Part shown: positions 11,277 to 22,359 of the stretch, in pieces
How positions within the stretch are numbered: position 1 is the stretch's first letter
Layout of the letters: each line of letters begins with the position of its first letter
Source of the DNA: Proteromonas lacertae
Taxonomy: Eukaryota; Sar; Bigyra; Opalinata; Proteromonadidae
Assembly: GCA_002245135.1 (NCBI GenBank)
Contig: NGBS01000587.1
Location: 186,001 to 250,000, forward strand
Direction: 5' to 3'
Length of the DNA: 64,000 nt
The notes under the pieces: model-generated
Database searches by the model: none
Told to the model about the DNA's origin: nothing
Seen by the model: the letters and a program-made list of their open reading frames with translations, nothing else
Translations under genes and position numbers: made by a program

Positions 11277-13214
11277 ATGTATAGAAGTAGTTCAACAAAA
11301 AAGAGGACACTAGTTTCATCTACTAACAGGAGTACTTCACAGTCAAAAACCAGAATAAATAACCCAAGTGTTGGATTAAGTGCTGCAATTAACAATTATA
11401 CAACAAGTGCATCTGCGTATGGATCAGGTATACCGTTAAATTCAAATGGAGCAATATTAAATCATTCGTACATATCAACTGGAGCAAAGAACAATATCTT
11501 AGCAACCAGGAGCTATGGTCAAACAACAGTTGATACAGCTCATAGAAGATCTTCCAATAGCTCTATGGGTCAAAGAAAATCCTCTATAACCTCAGGTTCA
11601 AACCCACTTACTTCAAATATGAATGATAGAAATTTACATTTACCAAATTTAAATAATAAAAGTGATGCATATGAAGTACTACATAAAACACCCAGATTAA
11701 TTAGCAGTAGCAGACAAAATAGCCAAAAAGAAGATTTTGATTCACCTCCCTTTGTAGCTAGAGAAATAAGTAAGCCACCAGTATCTCCATTACAAGTACC
11801 ATTAGATACAACAGCAGATAATGATATGTCATTATACTACTCCACCAAAGCGAAAGATTGTAATTCAGATTCAATTACATTCCAACTCTTAGAAGAAAGG
11901 AAAAAGTCATCTAATAATAACAATAACAGTATTAATAATAAATTATATCAAAATCAACCTTCCAAAATACCAACATTATCAAAATCTAATCATCGTTCTC
12001 ATCATAGTGAACAACAAATACAACCACAACAATCATCTACACCTCCACCACCATCTAATTACAAAAATAATGAGAATAGTTATGATATACCTCATTCTAT
12101 CGAACATATCGGTGATGGCTTATGTGGTCTACAAAATCTTGGTAATACTTGTTTCATGAACTCAATATTACAATGTCTAGCACATATTGTTCCATTACGA
12201 GATTATTTTATAAGTGGTAATTATTTAAACCATTTAAACAAGACCAATCAAAAGAAAGCTGATTTAGCAAGAGCCTTTGCTGGTTTATTGAATGATTTAT
12301 GGAGTAAAGACAGTAAAAACAAGGTAGTAGCTCCATATGATGTAAAGACAGCCATTGGTCGATGTTCAAGACAATTTTCAGGTTATAATCAACAGGATTC
12401 TCATGAGTTTTTAATATTCTTATTAGACTATTTGCATGACAGTGTTAATCAAATAACTAATCCTCCAAAGTATGTAGAAATTGATGATAGTCATATCTCC
12501 TCAACAGATGAAGCAGCTAAATTATGGTGGAATAATTACAAAGAAAGAAATCAATCAATAATCACTGAACTTTTTAGTGGACAAATGCATAGCACTATTA
12601 CTTGTGATGTATGTGGTACTGTCTCTAATAATTATGATCCATTTATTGGTTTACCTGTTCCTTTACCTGGTGGTAGAAATAACAGTTTTAGTAGTAGTTT
12701 AAGTAGTGGTTCAAGTGTTACTTTAGAAGATTGTTTGAATTTATTCACTCAAAGTGAACATTTAAGCGGAATGGATGAAGTATATTGTAGAAAATGTAAA
12801 GGTCACAAATCATCTACTAAAACTAATGAAATCTATAGAGCACCAAAGATACTGATTATTCAATTAAAGAGATTTTCACAAGCATCTTATAGAAGAGATA
12901 AATTATCAACAAGTGTGAAAATACCTAAAGTTGGATTGGATATTACTAAACATATGGCTAGTATACATACATACATATATATATATATTGTTATTATATT
13001 TTAAATAGAAAATGAATGTAAAATATATGATTTAATTGGAATATCAAACCATTCAGGTTCGATGGGATTTGGTCATTATATAGCTAATTGTTTGTCTCCT
13101 AATGATAATAAATGGTATATATTTAATGATTCTCATGTGTCGAGTGATCGAAATAGTTCTACTTGTTATTCTGGTTCAGATCCATATGTGTTATTCTATC
13201 AATTAAGGAAATAG
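11277..13214 (+). CDS. Ubiquitin-specific protease (USP/UCH, C19)
   Basis: This is a deubiquitinase: a cysteine protease that cleaves ubiquitin from proteins. A Ser/Asn-rich, probably disordered N-terminus spans ~275 residues. The USP domain then starts with the Cys box GLCGLQNLGNTCFMNS. It continues with QQDSHEFLIFLLDYLHD, a zinc-binding finger (CDVCG...CRKCKG) and ILIIQLKRFS, and ends with the His box GFGHYIANC and YVLFYQL. One 48-nt GT-AG intron (12961-13008) lies before the His box; unspliced, the protein would stop short of the catalytic His. Catalytic Cys and His, and the zinc-finger cysteines, are all present, so it should be active. Domain layout is closest to the USP2/USP8/USP21 type. 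No targeting signal is seen. Confidence 0.93.
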
Positions 13215-13408
13215 AAGGGGTAATAATAATAGTAAGAATGCTTTTCTTTTATTTCTTTTTTACAATGTAAATTAATATATAAGTTATTTTATTTTATTAT
13301 TTTTATTAGTGTTTTATACTTATTTTATTTTATATAAAAATGGAATTATAATAATGAATGAATGAGTAATTATGATAATAAATAATTCATTTCATTTTAT
13401 TCTTCCTA

Positions 13409-15137
13409 TTATTCATCATCATCATCATCAATTTCTTCTTCTTCTTCTTCTTCTTCTTCTTCTTCTTCTTCTTCTTCTTCCTCCTCATCCATCATCATCA
13501 TCATCTTCATCAATATCATTATCTATATCGTATATCACTTCCAAATTTGCTTTTCTCAATTTGAGGTTATTGAAATGTCTTTCTCCAACTCTTTCACTAC
13601 CTCCATTATGTATTAAAACTATATCAGTTAGTTTATCTAATTTTCCGCAGTTATCACAGAAAGTTCTAATAACATTACCATGATCATCATCGTCAACTAG
13701 ATTATTTCCTGCTAGAAAAAGAGTATCTGCATTAGTAAGAGTTGATAAATATTCATTTATGTATCTCAATCCTTGATTATTTAATCCAGTAACACCTGCA
13801 TGAAGCGCAATAAACTCATTCTTTCTTTCATCATCAAATGTAAGCAAATGTAATTTCTTTGATAAATGTTTCCAACCATCGGTATTGATTGGATTTTTTT
13901 GTATATCTAACCCTATCATATTTGGTAAGATATCAAGGCATTTACATAATCTAATAGTTTCAGATGAATCAATATTATTGCCATTTAGAAACAAGTATTC
14001 TAAATATGTTAATCTATGCATATTATCTAAAAGAGAGTTTAATATTTCTCCTTTGATATTCTTTTCATGTAAATCTAATGAACGATTGGCTATATTTTGT
14101 AGAATCATAAGATCTATTAACACAGACTTTCTAGTTTCGTCCATCATCTTTACATGTGGTTCTATTTTCTCTAAAACATTTTTATAAGATGAACCAGCAC
14201 ACCAAACCATATTTATGACATTAAATAATTCTTTTAATCCAGTATGTTCTTGTTTTTTATTATACCATTTAATAATACTATTAAATACCTTTTTAATGTA
14301 TTTTTTATCATAGTTATCACAGCAATACTTGAAAAAAGTAATATTTATACCATATCCATTCATTGCACACCATCTGCAATCATTACATTGCAATAATTTC
14401 ACTATACAGTGATTTTCATCGAGTGACTCTTTTTCAGTGTTTATATATATAATCACCTCATCAAGATTCATTCTTTCGTCTGGATTGTATTCCATCATCT
14501 TTTTAATAATTTCATCATAATCTTTATGAATTGAGAGTTTATATTCCTTTGTTTCTGATATTTTCTTTTTAAGCATGAAGGATGATTCAGAATAATAGTG
14601 ATTATGAGTTATGATATAGTATAAAATACAACCTAAACTATACACGTCAGTTTTACATGTAACTTCTTTACCAGTTATTTGTTCAGGACTCATGTAGTTG
14701 TAATATTGTAACGGAATGTTATTCAACTGCCTAATATCATTCAACCCAAAATCTACAACAAACCAATCATTTCCATCAAATCTTATGTTTGAAGGTTTGA
14801 TATTACCATGTATTATACCTACATCATTAAATTTCTTTACTAAATTACATATTTTACTAAATGTGGCTATGTCTTCTTTCAAATTTGGTGAAAACTTAAA
14901 ATTCAAAAAGGAAACAGGCATATTCCTTTCTTCAATGGTTAACAGATTTTCATCAAATGATTTTACTTTAAAAAAACAGTTTTTCTGAATTAATAGCTGA
15001 TTTACCTGATTTGTAAGTTTCACAAACTGACTTATGCATTTTTCGTTTGTACCCCGTATATCTACTACTTTCACGTAATAACTGTCTTTGATATCACTTT
15101 TGTGATTTTCATTTTCAAATTTTTTTGTAATGTTCAT
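13409..15137 (-). CDS. Pseudokinase-LRR protein 1
   Basis: Intronless. The kinase-like domain (~residues 20-235) has YYVKVV (possible VAIK Lys), IIHGNIKPSN in place of HRDxKxxN (catalytic Asp changed to Asn), an intact VVDFG, MSPEQ and TDVYSLGCIL. Losing the catalytic Asp suggests a pseudokinase. A helical linker (LFNVINMVW...SVLIDLMI) is shared with the gene at 22360. The C-terminal half holds ribonuclease-inhibitor-type LRRs (YLFLNGNNIDSS, TLFLAGNNLVDD). The apparent stop after DEDDDDDG is due to one extra G near 13489. Without it the frame runs through a long Glu run and IDDDDDE to TAA at 13409, matching the acidic end of gene 2. It is likely a cytosolic scaffold or sensor; this is inference. 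Confidence 0.78.
13413..13480 (-). repeat. Trinucleotide microsatellite encoding acidic tail
   Basis: An ATC run then a TTC/CTT run on the plus strand, read on the minus strand as GAA (Glu) and GAT (Asp) codons. It forms the acidic C-terminus of pseudokinase-LRR protein 1 once a one-base insertion is discounted. Confidence 0.8.
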
Positions 15138-15570
15138 ATCGCTCTATTTGTAATATAAACTATAAGAATGTATACGTTATTCTAGTTTAGCGTAGTGAAG
15201 GTACAAAAGAGTTATTACGAGATATTGAAACTCAAAAAAAGTTACAGATCCCGAGAAACTTTTGCGGTTTTCGGATTTTCAAATTTTGAAATTAATGTTT
15301 GTATGCTTAATGTTGACTTAGAATGGATATAAAATTTATATATTTTCTTTTTATTAGTGACTTTTTATATAACTACCAAAAACTTGTTTTTCAATCTCCA
15401 AAACTAAACTCAGATAAAAACAAGTTTAATGATGATTATAATCGATATATTTATAGTTAATTTGTTTTTGTTTTATTTTGTTAGATTATATGAACTTATT
15501 TTGATTGGCGGTTGTTTCAAATTTTTTAAGTATTTCATTTTTTTCTCTTCAGGATAGTTGATATTATTGA
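15138..15570. other. Divergent intergenic region
   Basis: 433 bp between the pseudokinase-LRR 1 start and the histone deacetylase start. No gene, RNA or repeat is visible; it probably contains both promoters. Confidence 0.55.
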
Positions 15571-17428
15571 ATGTTATCACCTACAAGATTTAGAGGTGGT
15601 TATCAGCCACCGAATGACGTTAAAGGTATAGTAATCTAGAGTAAATTACTTTTAGATGATTCAAGTCAAAGTCCTAGTGTAAAAAGTCCTAGTATTTCTG
15701 ATGATAATTCTTATATAAAGCAGTATTAATATACAAAGTTATTATTAATAGGACCGATGACTTACTTGATCCAGATTATCTTAGCGAAGGAGAAGAATCA
15801 CCTGTTGAATTTACTACAAGTCATAAAAGAAATGTTCCACCATCTCCTGCAATTTTTGGCACACCTGTGGCTCAATTAGTACGAGCTTCAATAAAAACAA
15901 CAAAAACATCAAATACTTCATCTCCATCAACTTCTACATTGAATTCACCTATTCCTAAAGGCACTGCGATTATTTGCCCAAATTCATGTTTTCTTCATAA
16001 TACTGGAAAAACTCATCAAGAATGTATAACAAGGTTGGAAGTATTATGTGGATTAAATGGAGTATTAAGAAGACCAGAATTTCACAATATTCATTGGATA
16101 GAGGGTAATGATGTACCACCTGCAGAATTAAGCGATATATTACGAGTTCATGATGTTGATTACATAATGCATTTACAAGATAAAGCAAATGAAGCACGAA
16201 TCAAAAATGAGTCAATATATCTTGATGCTGACACTATCATATCACCATATTCATATGAAGCGTCAGTAAATGCATCTGGGGCAGTTTGTCTAGCTGTAGA
16301 TAAAGTAGTAAGTGGAGAATATAAAAACGTATTTGTAGCAATAAGACCACCAGGACACCATGCTGGTTGTAATGGGGCTGTACAAAACGTACCAAATTAT
16401 CATTTAAGATCTGATATGTGTTCTAATGGATTTTGCTTATTGAATAATTTGTGTATTGGAGCTGCTTATGCCAAGAATATGTATGGTAGACATAATTATG
16501 GAATTAAACAGTATTTATTTTTTGTATTATATTGATGCATAGTCCTGAATTGCCTTTAATTCGTCGTATAGCGATAATAGATTTCGATATCCATCATGGT
16601 AATGGAACTGAAGATATAATCCACAATTTATCACCTCGTGACGTTTTAATACCACTGCCAGGCAGTTGGAAGCCAATGACCAAATTTGTGTACAAACCTT
16701 GGCTTGATGAAAATGATGTAAATGAAACGTACTTCTGTAGTATTCATTTATATAATGGTGATAATTTCTACCCATGTAGTGGAAATGATAATGATAATTC
16801 CATAAATAATACGAATAGTGTTAATTCTACAATTACCAGTGTAATTGGCGATACAGTCGATGTTAATCATAGAATGAAGAGATCAAATCCAAGAATATCT
16901 ACAGGCACACCTAAATCTGAACAGAATCTAATTGTCAATATCCCAATGAATATAATAGGTCCAGTTTCAATATCAAAGAAACATACACTAAATAGTACAC
17001 AATTATCTCAACTAAATAGTCAAGCCAGTTCAGTATTTAGAGAAAAAGTAACAAATATATTAATACCTTCATTAGACGAATTTAAACCGGACTTGATATT
17101 TTTATCCAGTGGATTCGATGGACATATCGATGATTTATATTATTATCTGAATGAGGATGATTATAGCTGGTTAACTAATGAAATATTGTGTATTGCAAAT
17201 AAACATTGTAATGGAAGAGTAATATCTGTATTAGAAGGTGGTTATAATGTTACTAAGATTAAGAGACCATCTTCTAAAAGAAAGATTATTAAACAGCCTT
17301 CTAGTGTAGATGGAGTGAGTAATTGTAGTATCAATAATGAAATTAACTATATTCAAGGGAATGATTGTGGATTGAGTAGATGTGTTGAAGCACATGTGAT
17401 GAGTTTATTAAAGTCACATAATTATTAA
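15571..17428 (+). CDS. Class II histone deacetylase
   Basis: A zinc-dependent lysine deacetylase acting on histones or other proteins. Four exons are joined by introns at 15626-15655 (30 nt), 15723-15751 (29 nt) and 16511-16542 (32 nt). The third intron interrupts the catalytic domain, and splicing restores IKHPELPLIRRIAIIDFDIH. Motifs in order: a disordered ~95-residue N-terminus, HxxRLEVL-like entry, AIRPPGHHAG (catalytic His pair), NGFCLLNNLCIGAAYA, IIDFDIHHGNGT (zinc Asp and His), LSSGFDGH (second zinc Asp), VLEGGYN (transition-state Tyr). The PGHHA and DxHHGNG context matches class II/HdaH-type enzymes. All zinc and catalytic residues are present, so it should be active. A low-complexity insert separates the HHGNGT block from LSSGFDGH. 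Nuclear or cytosolic location cannot be told. Confidence 0.93.
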
Positions 17429-17595
17429 TTATTAATATACTAGTATAATTTCTTTTCTAATTTAGAAAGTTTATTAAATGACTTTTTGAATGTTGTGTTT
17501 ATGATGTGAAAGAATGAAAATACAACTTCTATGAAGTATATTTTCAGTTTAAAATAGCGAACCAACATCAAACCTATTTTCTTTTTAAGTGAATT

Positions 17596-18257
17596 ATGCA
17601 GAATCTGTTGAATCTTTTGAGTTCTGAAATACTTCCTGCAATTATTGTTTTTGATTTAGATTGTATTTTGTTGTACATTTATATTTAAAGATACATTATG
17701 GCCTTTTTGGGTAGATACACCTATATCACCACCGTTTTCCAAAGGAACAAATGGATTTTATCAAGGGTATCGTAATACACTATTTGATTTGTTAATAGAA
17801 GAAGAAAATCATTTGCTACTTTTTATAAGGATGTTCCAGAAATATTATCTGCAATTTATAATACAAAACGAATTGATATAGCAATAGCAAGTAGGACAGA
17901 AGAGCCAGATTGGGCTAAAGAAATAATTGAACTTGTAAATTTTGAAAATGGAGAGACTTTATGTATAAAATACTATATTATTCTGTAAATAGCATCAATA
18001 AGCAAATATCACGAAATAATTCCAAGTTCTAAAGTATAAATTTGAAGAATTATTATTTTAGATAAATCATTTTCAGAACTATACATAGGAAATCAGGTGT
18101 ACCATATGATCAAATGATGTTTTTTGATGATGAAAGTAGAAATATACAAGCAGTATCGAGTTTAGGAGTTAATTGTTATCAAGTTAATAATGGTGTAAGT
18201 ATATCTGAATTTGCTAATGCATTGAAAGATTATCAGGAAAAGCATCAAAGTAAATAG
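17596..18257 (+). CDS. MDP-1-like HAD phosphatase, copy 1
   Basis: Magnesium-dependent phosphatase-1 family, a small HAD-fold enzyme for phosphotyrosine or sugar-phosphate-type substrates. Four introns (17663-17690, 17767-17798, 17963-17992, 18034-18061; 28-32 nt) must be removed. The spliced product reads VFDLDYTLWPFWVDT (HAD nucleophile and acid Asp, family hallmark), YKDVPEIL, IAIASRT (motif II Ser), SKINHF, SGVPYDQMMFFDDE (motif IV acidic pair) and GVNCYQVNNG. One extra C at 18074 breaks the frame between NHF and IHRKSGVPY; without it the reading matches copy 2 exactly. Three of the four introns sit at the same codons as in copy 2, so the two genes are a tandem duplication. It is probably active in the cytosol. 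Confidence 0.85.
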
Positions 18258-18330
18258 ATGAATAATTAATGTTTTTTAAATTTTTCTGTATTTTAAACAT
18301 ATTTCCTTCTAATAATAATACTATCTTCCA

Positions 18331-18846
18331 ATGGAACCAACCGAAGAAATGATAAAGTATTTTGAGAAAAGAACAAATGAACATATATACAGAGTAAACA
18401 GAAACTTAATTGTGATGAAAGATTATAAAGGTTTAACTGAAGATATTCTAAAAATAAGGGGTGAATCACATGACAGAAGTAAATTCTATAATCCCGAAAG
18501 AATTCCGTATATTTACTTATCTTGGCGGAAGAAGTGCAAAAGCGAAAATATAAATTACCAATACCCTCCAGAAGTAGAGAATGAAGTAAAACAAGCTATA
18601 AAACATCATATAGAGAATAATTCTCATCATCCAGAATCTCATAAAAATGTTAATGATATGTCATTACTTGATATGGTAGAAATGGTGTGTGACTGGACAG
18701 CTATGGCACAAGAGTACGGTAAAACTAGTTGTTTTTCATATGCTTCAGAAAACATTGACAGATGGAATTTTAATAATGATAAAAAGGATGAGATTTTTTC
18801 AATAATAACTGAAATTGATAGAAGATTGGGGAAGATATGTAACTAA
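18331..18846 (+). CDS. DUF5662-like HD-type protein
   Basis: Intact, intronless 171-residue protein. The pattern HIYRVNRNL...HDRSKF...PERIPYIY...HHIENNSHHPE...MSLLDMVEMVCDW resembles the DUF5662 family as I recall it: small His/Asp-rich proteins, found mainly in bacteria, phages and giant viruses, thought to be phosphohydrolase-like. The clustered His and Asp residues could bind metal. Unlike almost every neighbour on this strand it has no intron, and it sits between the two copies of the MDP-1 gene, splitting a tandem duplication. Both facts fit a laterally acquired gene, but base composition looks similar to the neighbours. Substrate is unknown. Confidence 0.75.
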   Translation: MEPTEEMIKYFEKRTNEHIYRVNRNLIVMKDYKGLTEDILKIRGESHDRSKFYNPERIPYIYLSWRKKCKSENINYQYPPEVENEVKQAIKHHIENNSHHPESHKNVNDMSLLDMVEMVCDWTAMAQEYGKTSCFSYASENIDRWNFNNDKKDEIFSIITEIDRRLGKICN

Positions 18847-19010
18847 TACAAATAAACTTATCTGTACTCATCAATATTAACAATATATTAATATCAATAA
18901 TACAAAATAAGTTAATTATCTTGCATTGCAATATATTTAAATCATTTTAAATATATGGTGTGTGAAAATTATTTTGGGGGATATTTTCATATAAAGTGAA
19001 ATTTCTTTGT

Positions 19011-19650
19011 ATGAGTTTTAGGGACAAGAAAGTGGGAATCAAAGACGTTATTAATGCATTACATTCAAAAAAGAAGCTCCCTAAAATCGTAGTGTTTGAC
19101 TTAGACTGTATATGTAAAGTGTATTATTCAATTAGACACCTTTATGGCCATATTGGGTTGATGATGGTTTATATCCACCATTTTATGAAGGAATCAATTG
19201 CTTTTATTCAGGGTATAACAGATGATTTAAATTTAATAGAAGAAATAAACAACAAAACAACCTATTTCCCGGTGTTCATGAAATTTTAATGGCTATATAC
19301 GAATCTGAAGTTATGGAAATGGGAATAGCTAGTCTAGATACTGATGCAATTGAAGTTTTACCTTTAATTCATTTTGAAGAAGGACCTACACTCGAAGAGA
19401 TAATGAAATACCAACAATTACACTGTTCAAATAAAGTATTAATACTTTCAGAGGATATATTCAATAGAAAAATCATTTTAACAGTATACACAACAAATCA
19501 GGAGTTCCTTATGAAGAAATGATATTTTTTGATGATGATCTTAGTAATATAAGGAGTGTGCAACAACTAGGTGTTCATTGTCACTATGTACCTGACGGTT
19601 TATCATACTCTGAATTTCTTAAAGCTATAGATGAATATCAAAGTAAATAG
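19011..19650 (+). CDS. MDP-1-like HAD phosphatase, copy 2 (diverged)
   Basis: Paralog of the gene at 17596. Introns are 19108-19135, 19213-19239 and 19436-19467. The spliced frame reads IVVFDLDYTLWPYWVDD, YEGINCFYSGR, LFPGVHEILMAIYE, IASLDT, KKNHFNSIHNKSGVPYEEM, IFFDDD and GVHCHYV. One extra T in the TTT at 19141-19143 breaks the frame just after DYT. The catalytic DxDxT and the C-terminal FFDDD pair are kept, but the motif II region IAIASRT has become MGIASLDT. Substrate preference or activity may therefore have changed. Shared intron positions with copy 1 prove common descent rather than convergence. Confidence 0.8.
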
Positions 19651-19854
19651 TAATATTTAGATATTTTTCAACCATTTTTAAGTATATTTCTTTTTTTCAA
19701 ATGAATTAATCATGTTTTCATTGTTTTCATTCCATATAATCTCCGTTTTGATTTGTTTATATTATATTTAATTCTTTGTTGTTATTTAATCTATTCAAAC
19801 AAACACACAAATTCAAAATTTCAAACTGTCACTTTTTTATATTCGTTTAAATCA

Positions 19855-22208
19855 ATGGATGAGATAGAAAATATTACTGAGTATTTTAATAGCTCTTATC
19901 ATGCAATAATAGAGGGAAAGAAAATATACTTCCTCAACAAGAAGATACTCCAACAGACATTCTACCTAAGAAAAAGCTTAATTTTGGTGATGATACAAAT
20001 GAAAAATGTACATATGTCTGTAATATTGTTATATAGTAAAATTAACTTCAAAATTACCTTCAAAAGAACCAATTTCTGTATATTTAAGGTTAAAGTATAT
20101 TCATTATTTTATTACTTTACAATAGACCAAATATCAATGGTTGTGATGACAGTTTTATCACTAAAGCAACAGATAAAGAAATAGCGCTTGTCTCACCCCA
20201 AACAAGTCAATCATATAAAAATGGTGAAAGAGATGCTTCATTTCATTTCTCTCACGTTTTAAAACAGGATTCCACTCAAGATGATGTCTTTAAAGTTGTT
20301 GTAGAACCACAAATTGACCAAATCATAACAGGTCACAATTGGTTATTATTTGCATATGGTGTTACTAACGCAGGTAAAACATATACAATGTCAGGAACAA
20401 AAGAGTATTTAATTCTATATTTTTAAAAAATTATTTATAATATAGAAACCCTGGTTTAATTTCACACATTCTCACTTCAATATTCAATTTACTAGAGCAA
20501 CACAAAGGCGAAGTAGAATATAGTAATATCTCAATAGTCGTTAGTTTTATTGAAATATATAATGATAGAATATATGATTTATTAGTCCCACCTCCAACCG
20601 AAACATGGATTAACAGACCATTTTTGAAATTGTTTACTACTAAAGACGGTAAACCATTATTAAGTGGATTAAAAGTATATATTATTATTATTATTATTTT
20701 CTTATTCATAGGAAGTTGAAGTTAAAACAATGAGTGATGGTATAAATATACTACATGAAGGATTAAAAACAAGAACTGCTGCTTTAACACAATTAAATAT
20801 AGATAGTTCCAGATCACATTCAATATTCAATATAAAAATATATCAAAATGTAATTGGAAGTGAGAACAATGTAATAGAAAGAAAATTAAAATCAAAATTC
20901 CAAATATGTGATTTAGCTGGAAGTGAAAGAAATAATCGAACAAATAGCAGTGGAATAAGACAAAAAGAAGCTGGACAAATAAACAGTAGTTTAATGCATT
21001 TAATGAGATGTTTCGATACTTTAAGATTCAATCAAAAACATCATCAATCTAAGAAAATGGTTCCTTTTAGAGATTCGAAATTAACGAGATTATTTCAAGA
21101 GTTTTTTGTTGGTGAGAATGTTGGTTCTATTTCTATGATTGTGAATATAAGTACTGATCCAGCTGATTATGATGAAACACTATATACATTGAAATATGCA
21201 TGTTTATCAAGTGACATTCAGACTTTACCTACAAAGTATATATATGTATATATTATTTATAGAGTTGATACGAGGTTGAATAGTAAATATGATTTGAATG
21301 GTAAAGTATTACCTCAATTTAAAAAGACTGTTCCTACACCAGCTGTTGTTGCAATTAAAGCAATTCATAAATCAGTATAATTATATATACATATATATTA
21401 ATTAGACAAAATCATGTGATTTTACTTATACCAATAATAATAATAATAATAATAATGACAGTATTAATTATAAGAAGGAATATGAAGAATTGAAGTTGAA
21501 TTATGAACAATTAGAGAATGAATTAAGGGAGAATTATACAAAAGCATTAGAAGAAGAACATAAATTATTAGTATAAATAAATGAATATATATTTATTAGA
21601 AAGATTATTATGAAAAAGCATTAACAAGAGAGATTGAAAGAATAGAAGAAAAATATAAGACTCAAGACTTAATAAAGACAGTAAAAGTATTATTTTGATA
21701 TTTATTATATTTATAGAGTGATAGAGTAAGATCAAGGTGTGAAGAAGAGAATGAAATATTGAAAGAGAAAGTAGAAGAATGTGAGGATGAGATAAGTAGA
21801 TTAAAAACTACTCATTCATCAGAAATTGCTTCTATTAGTCAGAAATATAAAGAAGAAATTGATAATATGAAGTATGAATTAGATGTGATGAAAAAGGAGT
21901 GGGAAAAGAAGGAAGATGAGTATAAATGTGAAATTAACCATCTTCATTCTGATAAGATAGAATTATTGAGTAAATCTAGAAACGAAGATATTGAAGAAGA
22001 GACTAATGAAAAACCAGAAGATGAGCCAAAACCTAAGAAAACATCAAATGGAAGAAGAGGAAGAAAGAGAAGTAGTAAAGAAAAAACAGAAGATGAGGGT
22101 GATGATGAAATAGAAAATAATACAAACAAGAAGAGAAGATCATTGAGAAATAGTGAGAATAATGAAGAAATAAGTGAGTATAAAAAGAAATTACGATCTA
22201 GAAAATAA
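19855..22208 (+). CDS. Kinesin-6 family motor (MKLP/KIF20/23-like)
   Basis: A microtubule motor; kinesin-6 members organise the central spindle for cytokinesis. Nine introns are inferred: 19881-19912, 20008-20036, 20095-20125, 20405-20445, 20675-20711, 21236-21262, 21375-21405, 21571-21599 and 21687-21716. The spliced motor reads PISVYLRLKP, the P-loop YGVTNAGKTYTM, FIEIYNDRIYDLL, SSRSHSIFNIKI (switch I), ICDLAGSERNNR (switch II), KEAGQINSSL, PFRDSKLTRLFQEFF and YDETLYTLKYA. The YGxTNxGKT loop and the YDETLxxLK end favour kinesin-6 over other classes. A coiled-coil stalk (~21450-21970) and a basic, acidic-patched tail (GRRGRKRSS, KKRRSLRNS) follow. Intron 6 is a multiple of three, so its retention would not break the frame. 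Nucleotide-binding residues are intact. Confidence 0.9.
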
Positions 22209-22359
22209 CTACATTTAGTTTATAAGTGTTTTTTATTTAATATTTGTGAAATAAAAAATAAATAAATAAAAGGTTTGAATAATGGTTTGAATGAATAAAT
22301 CCTATTTTCTTCCTTCATAAAGTGTGTAATAGAATGACAAATATATTAAATTGAATTAG

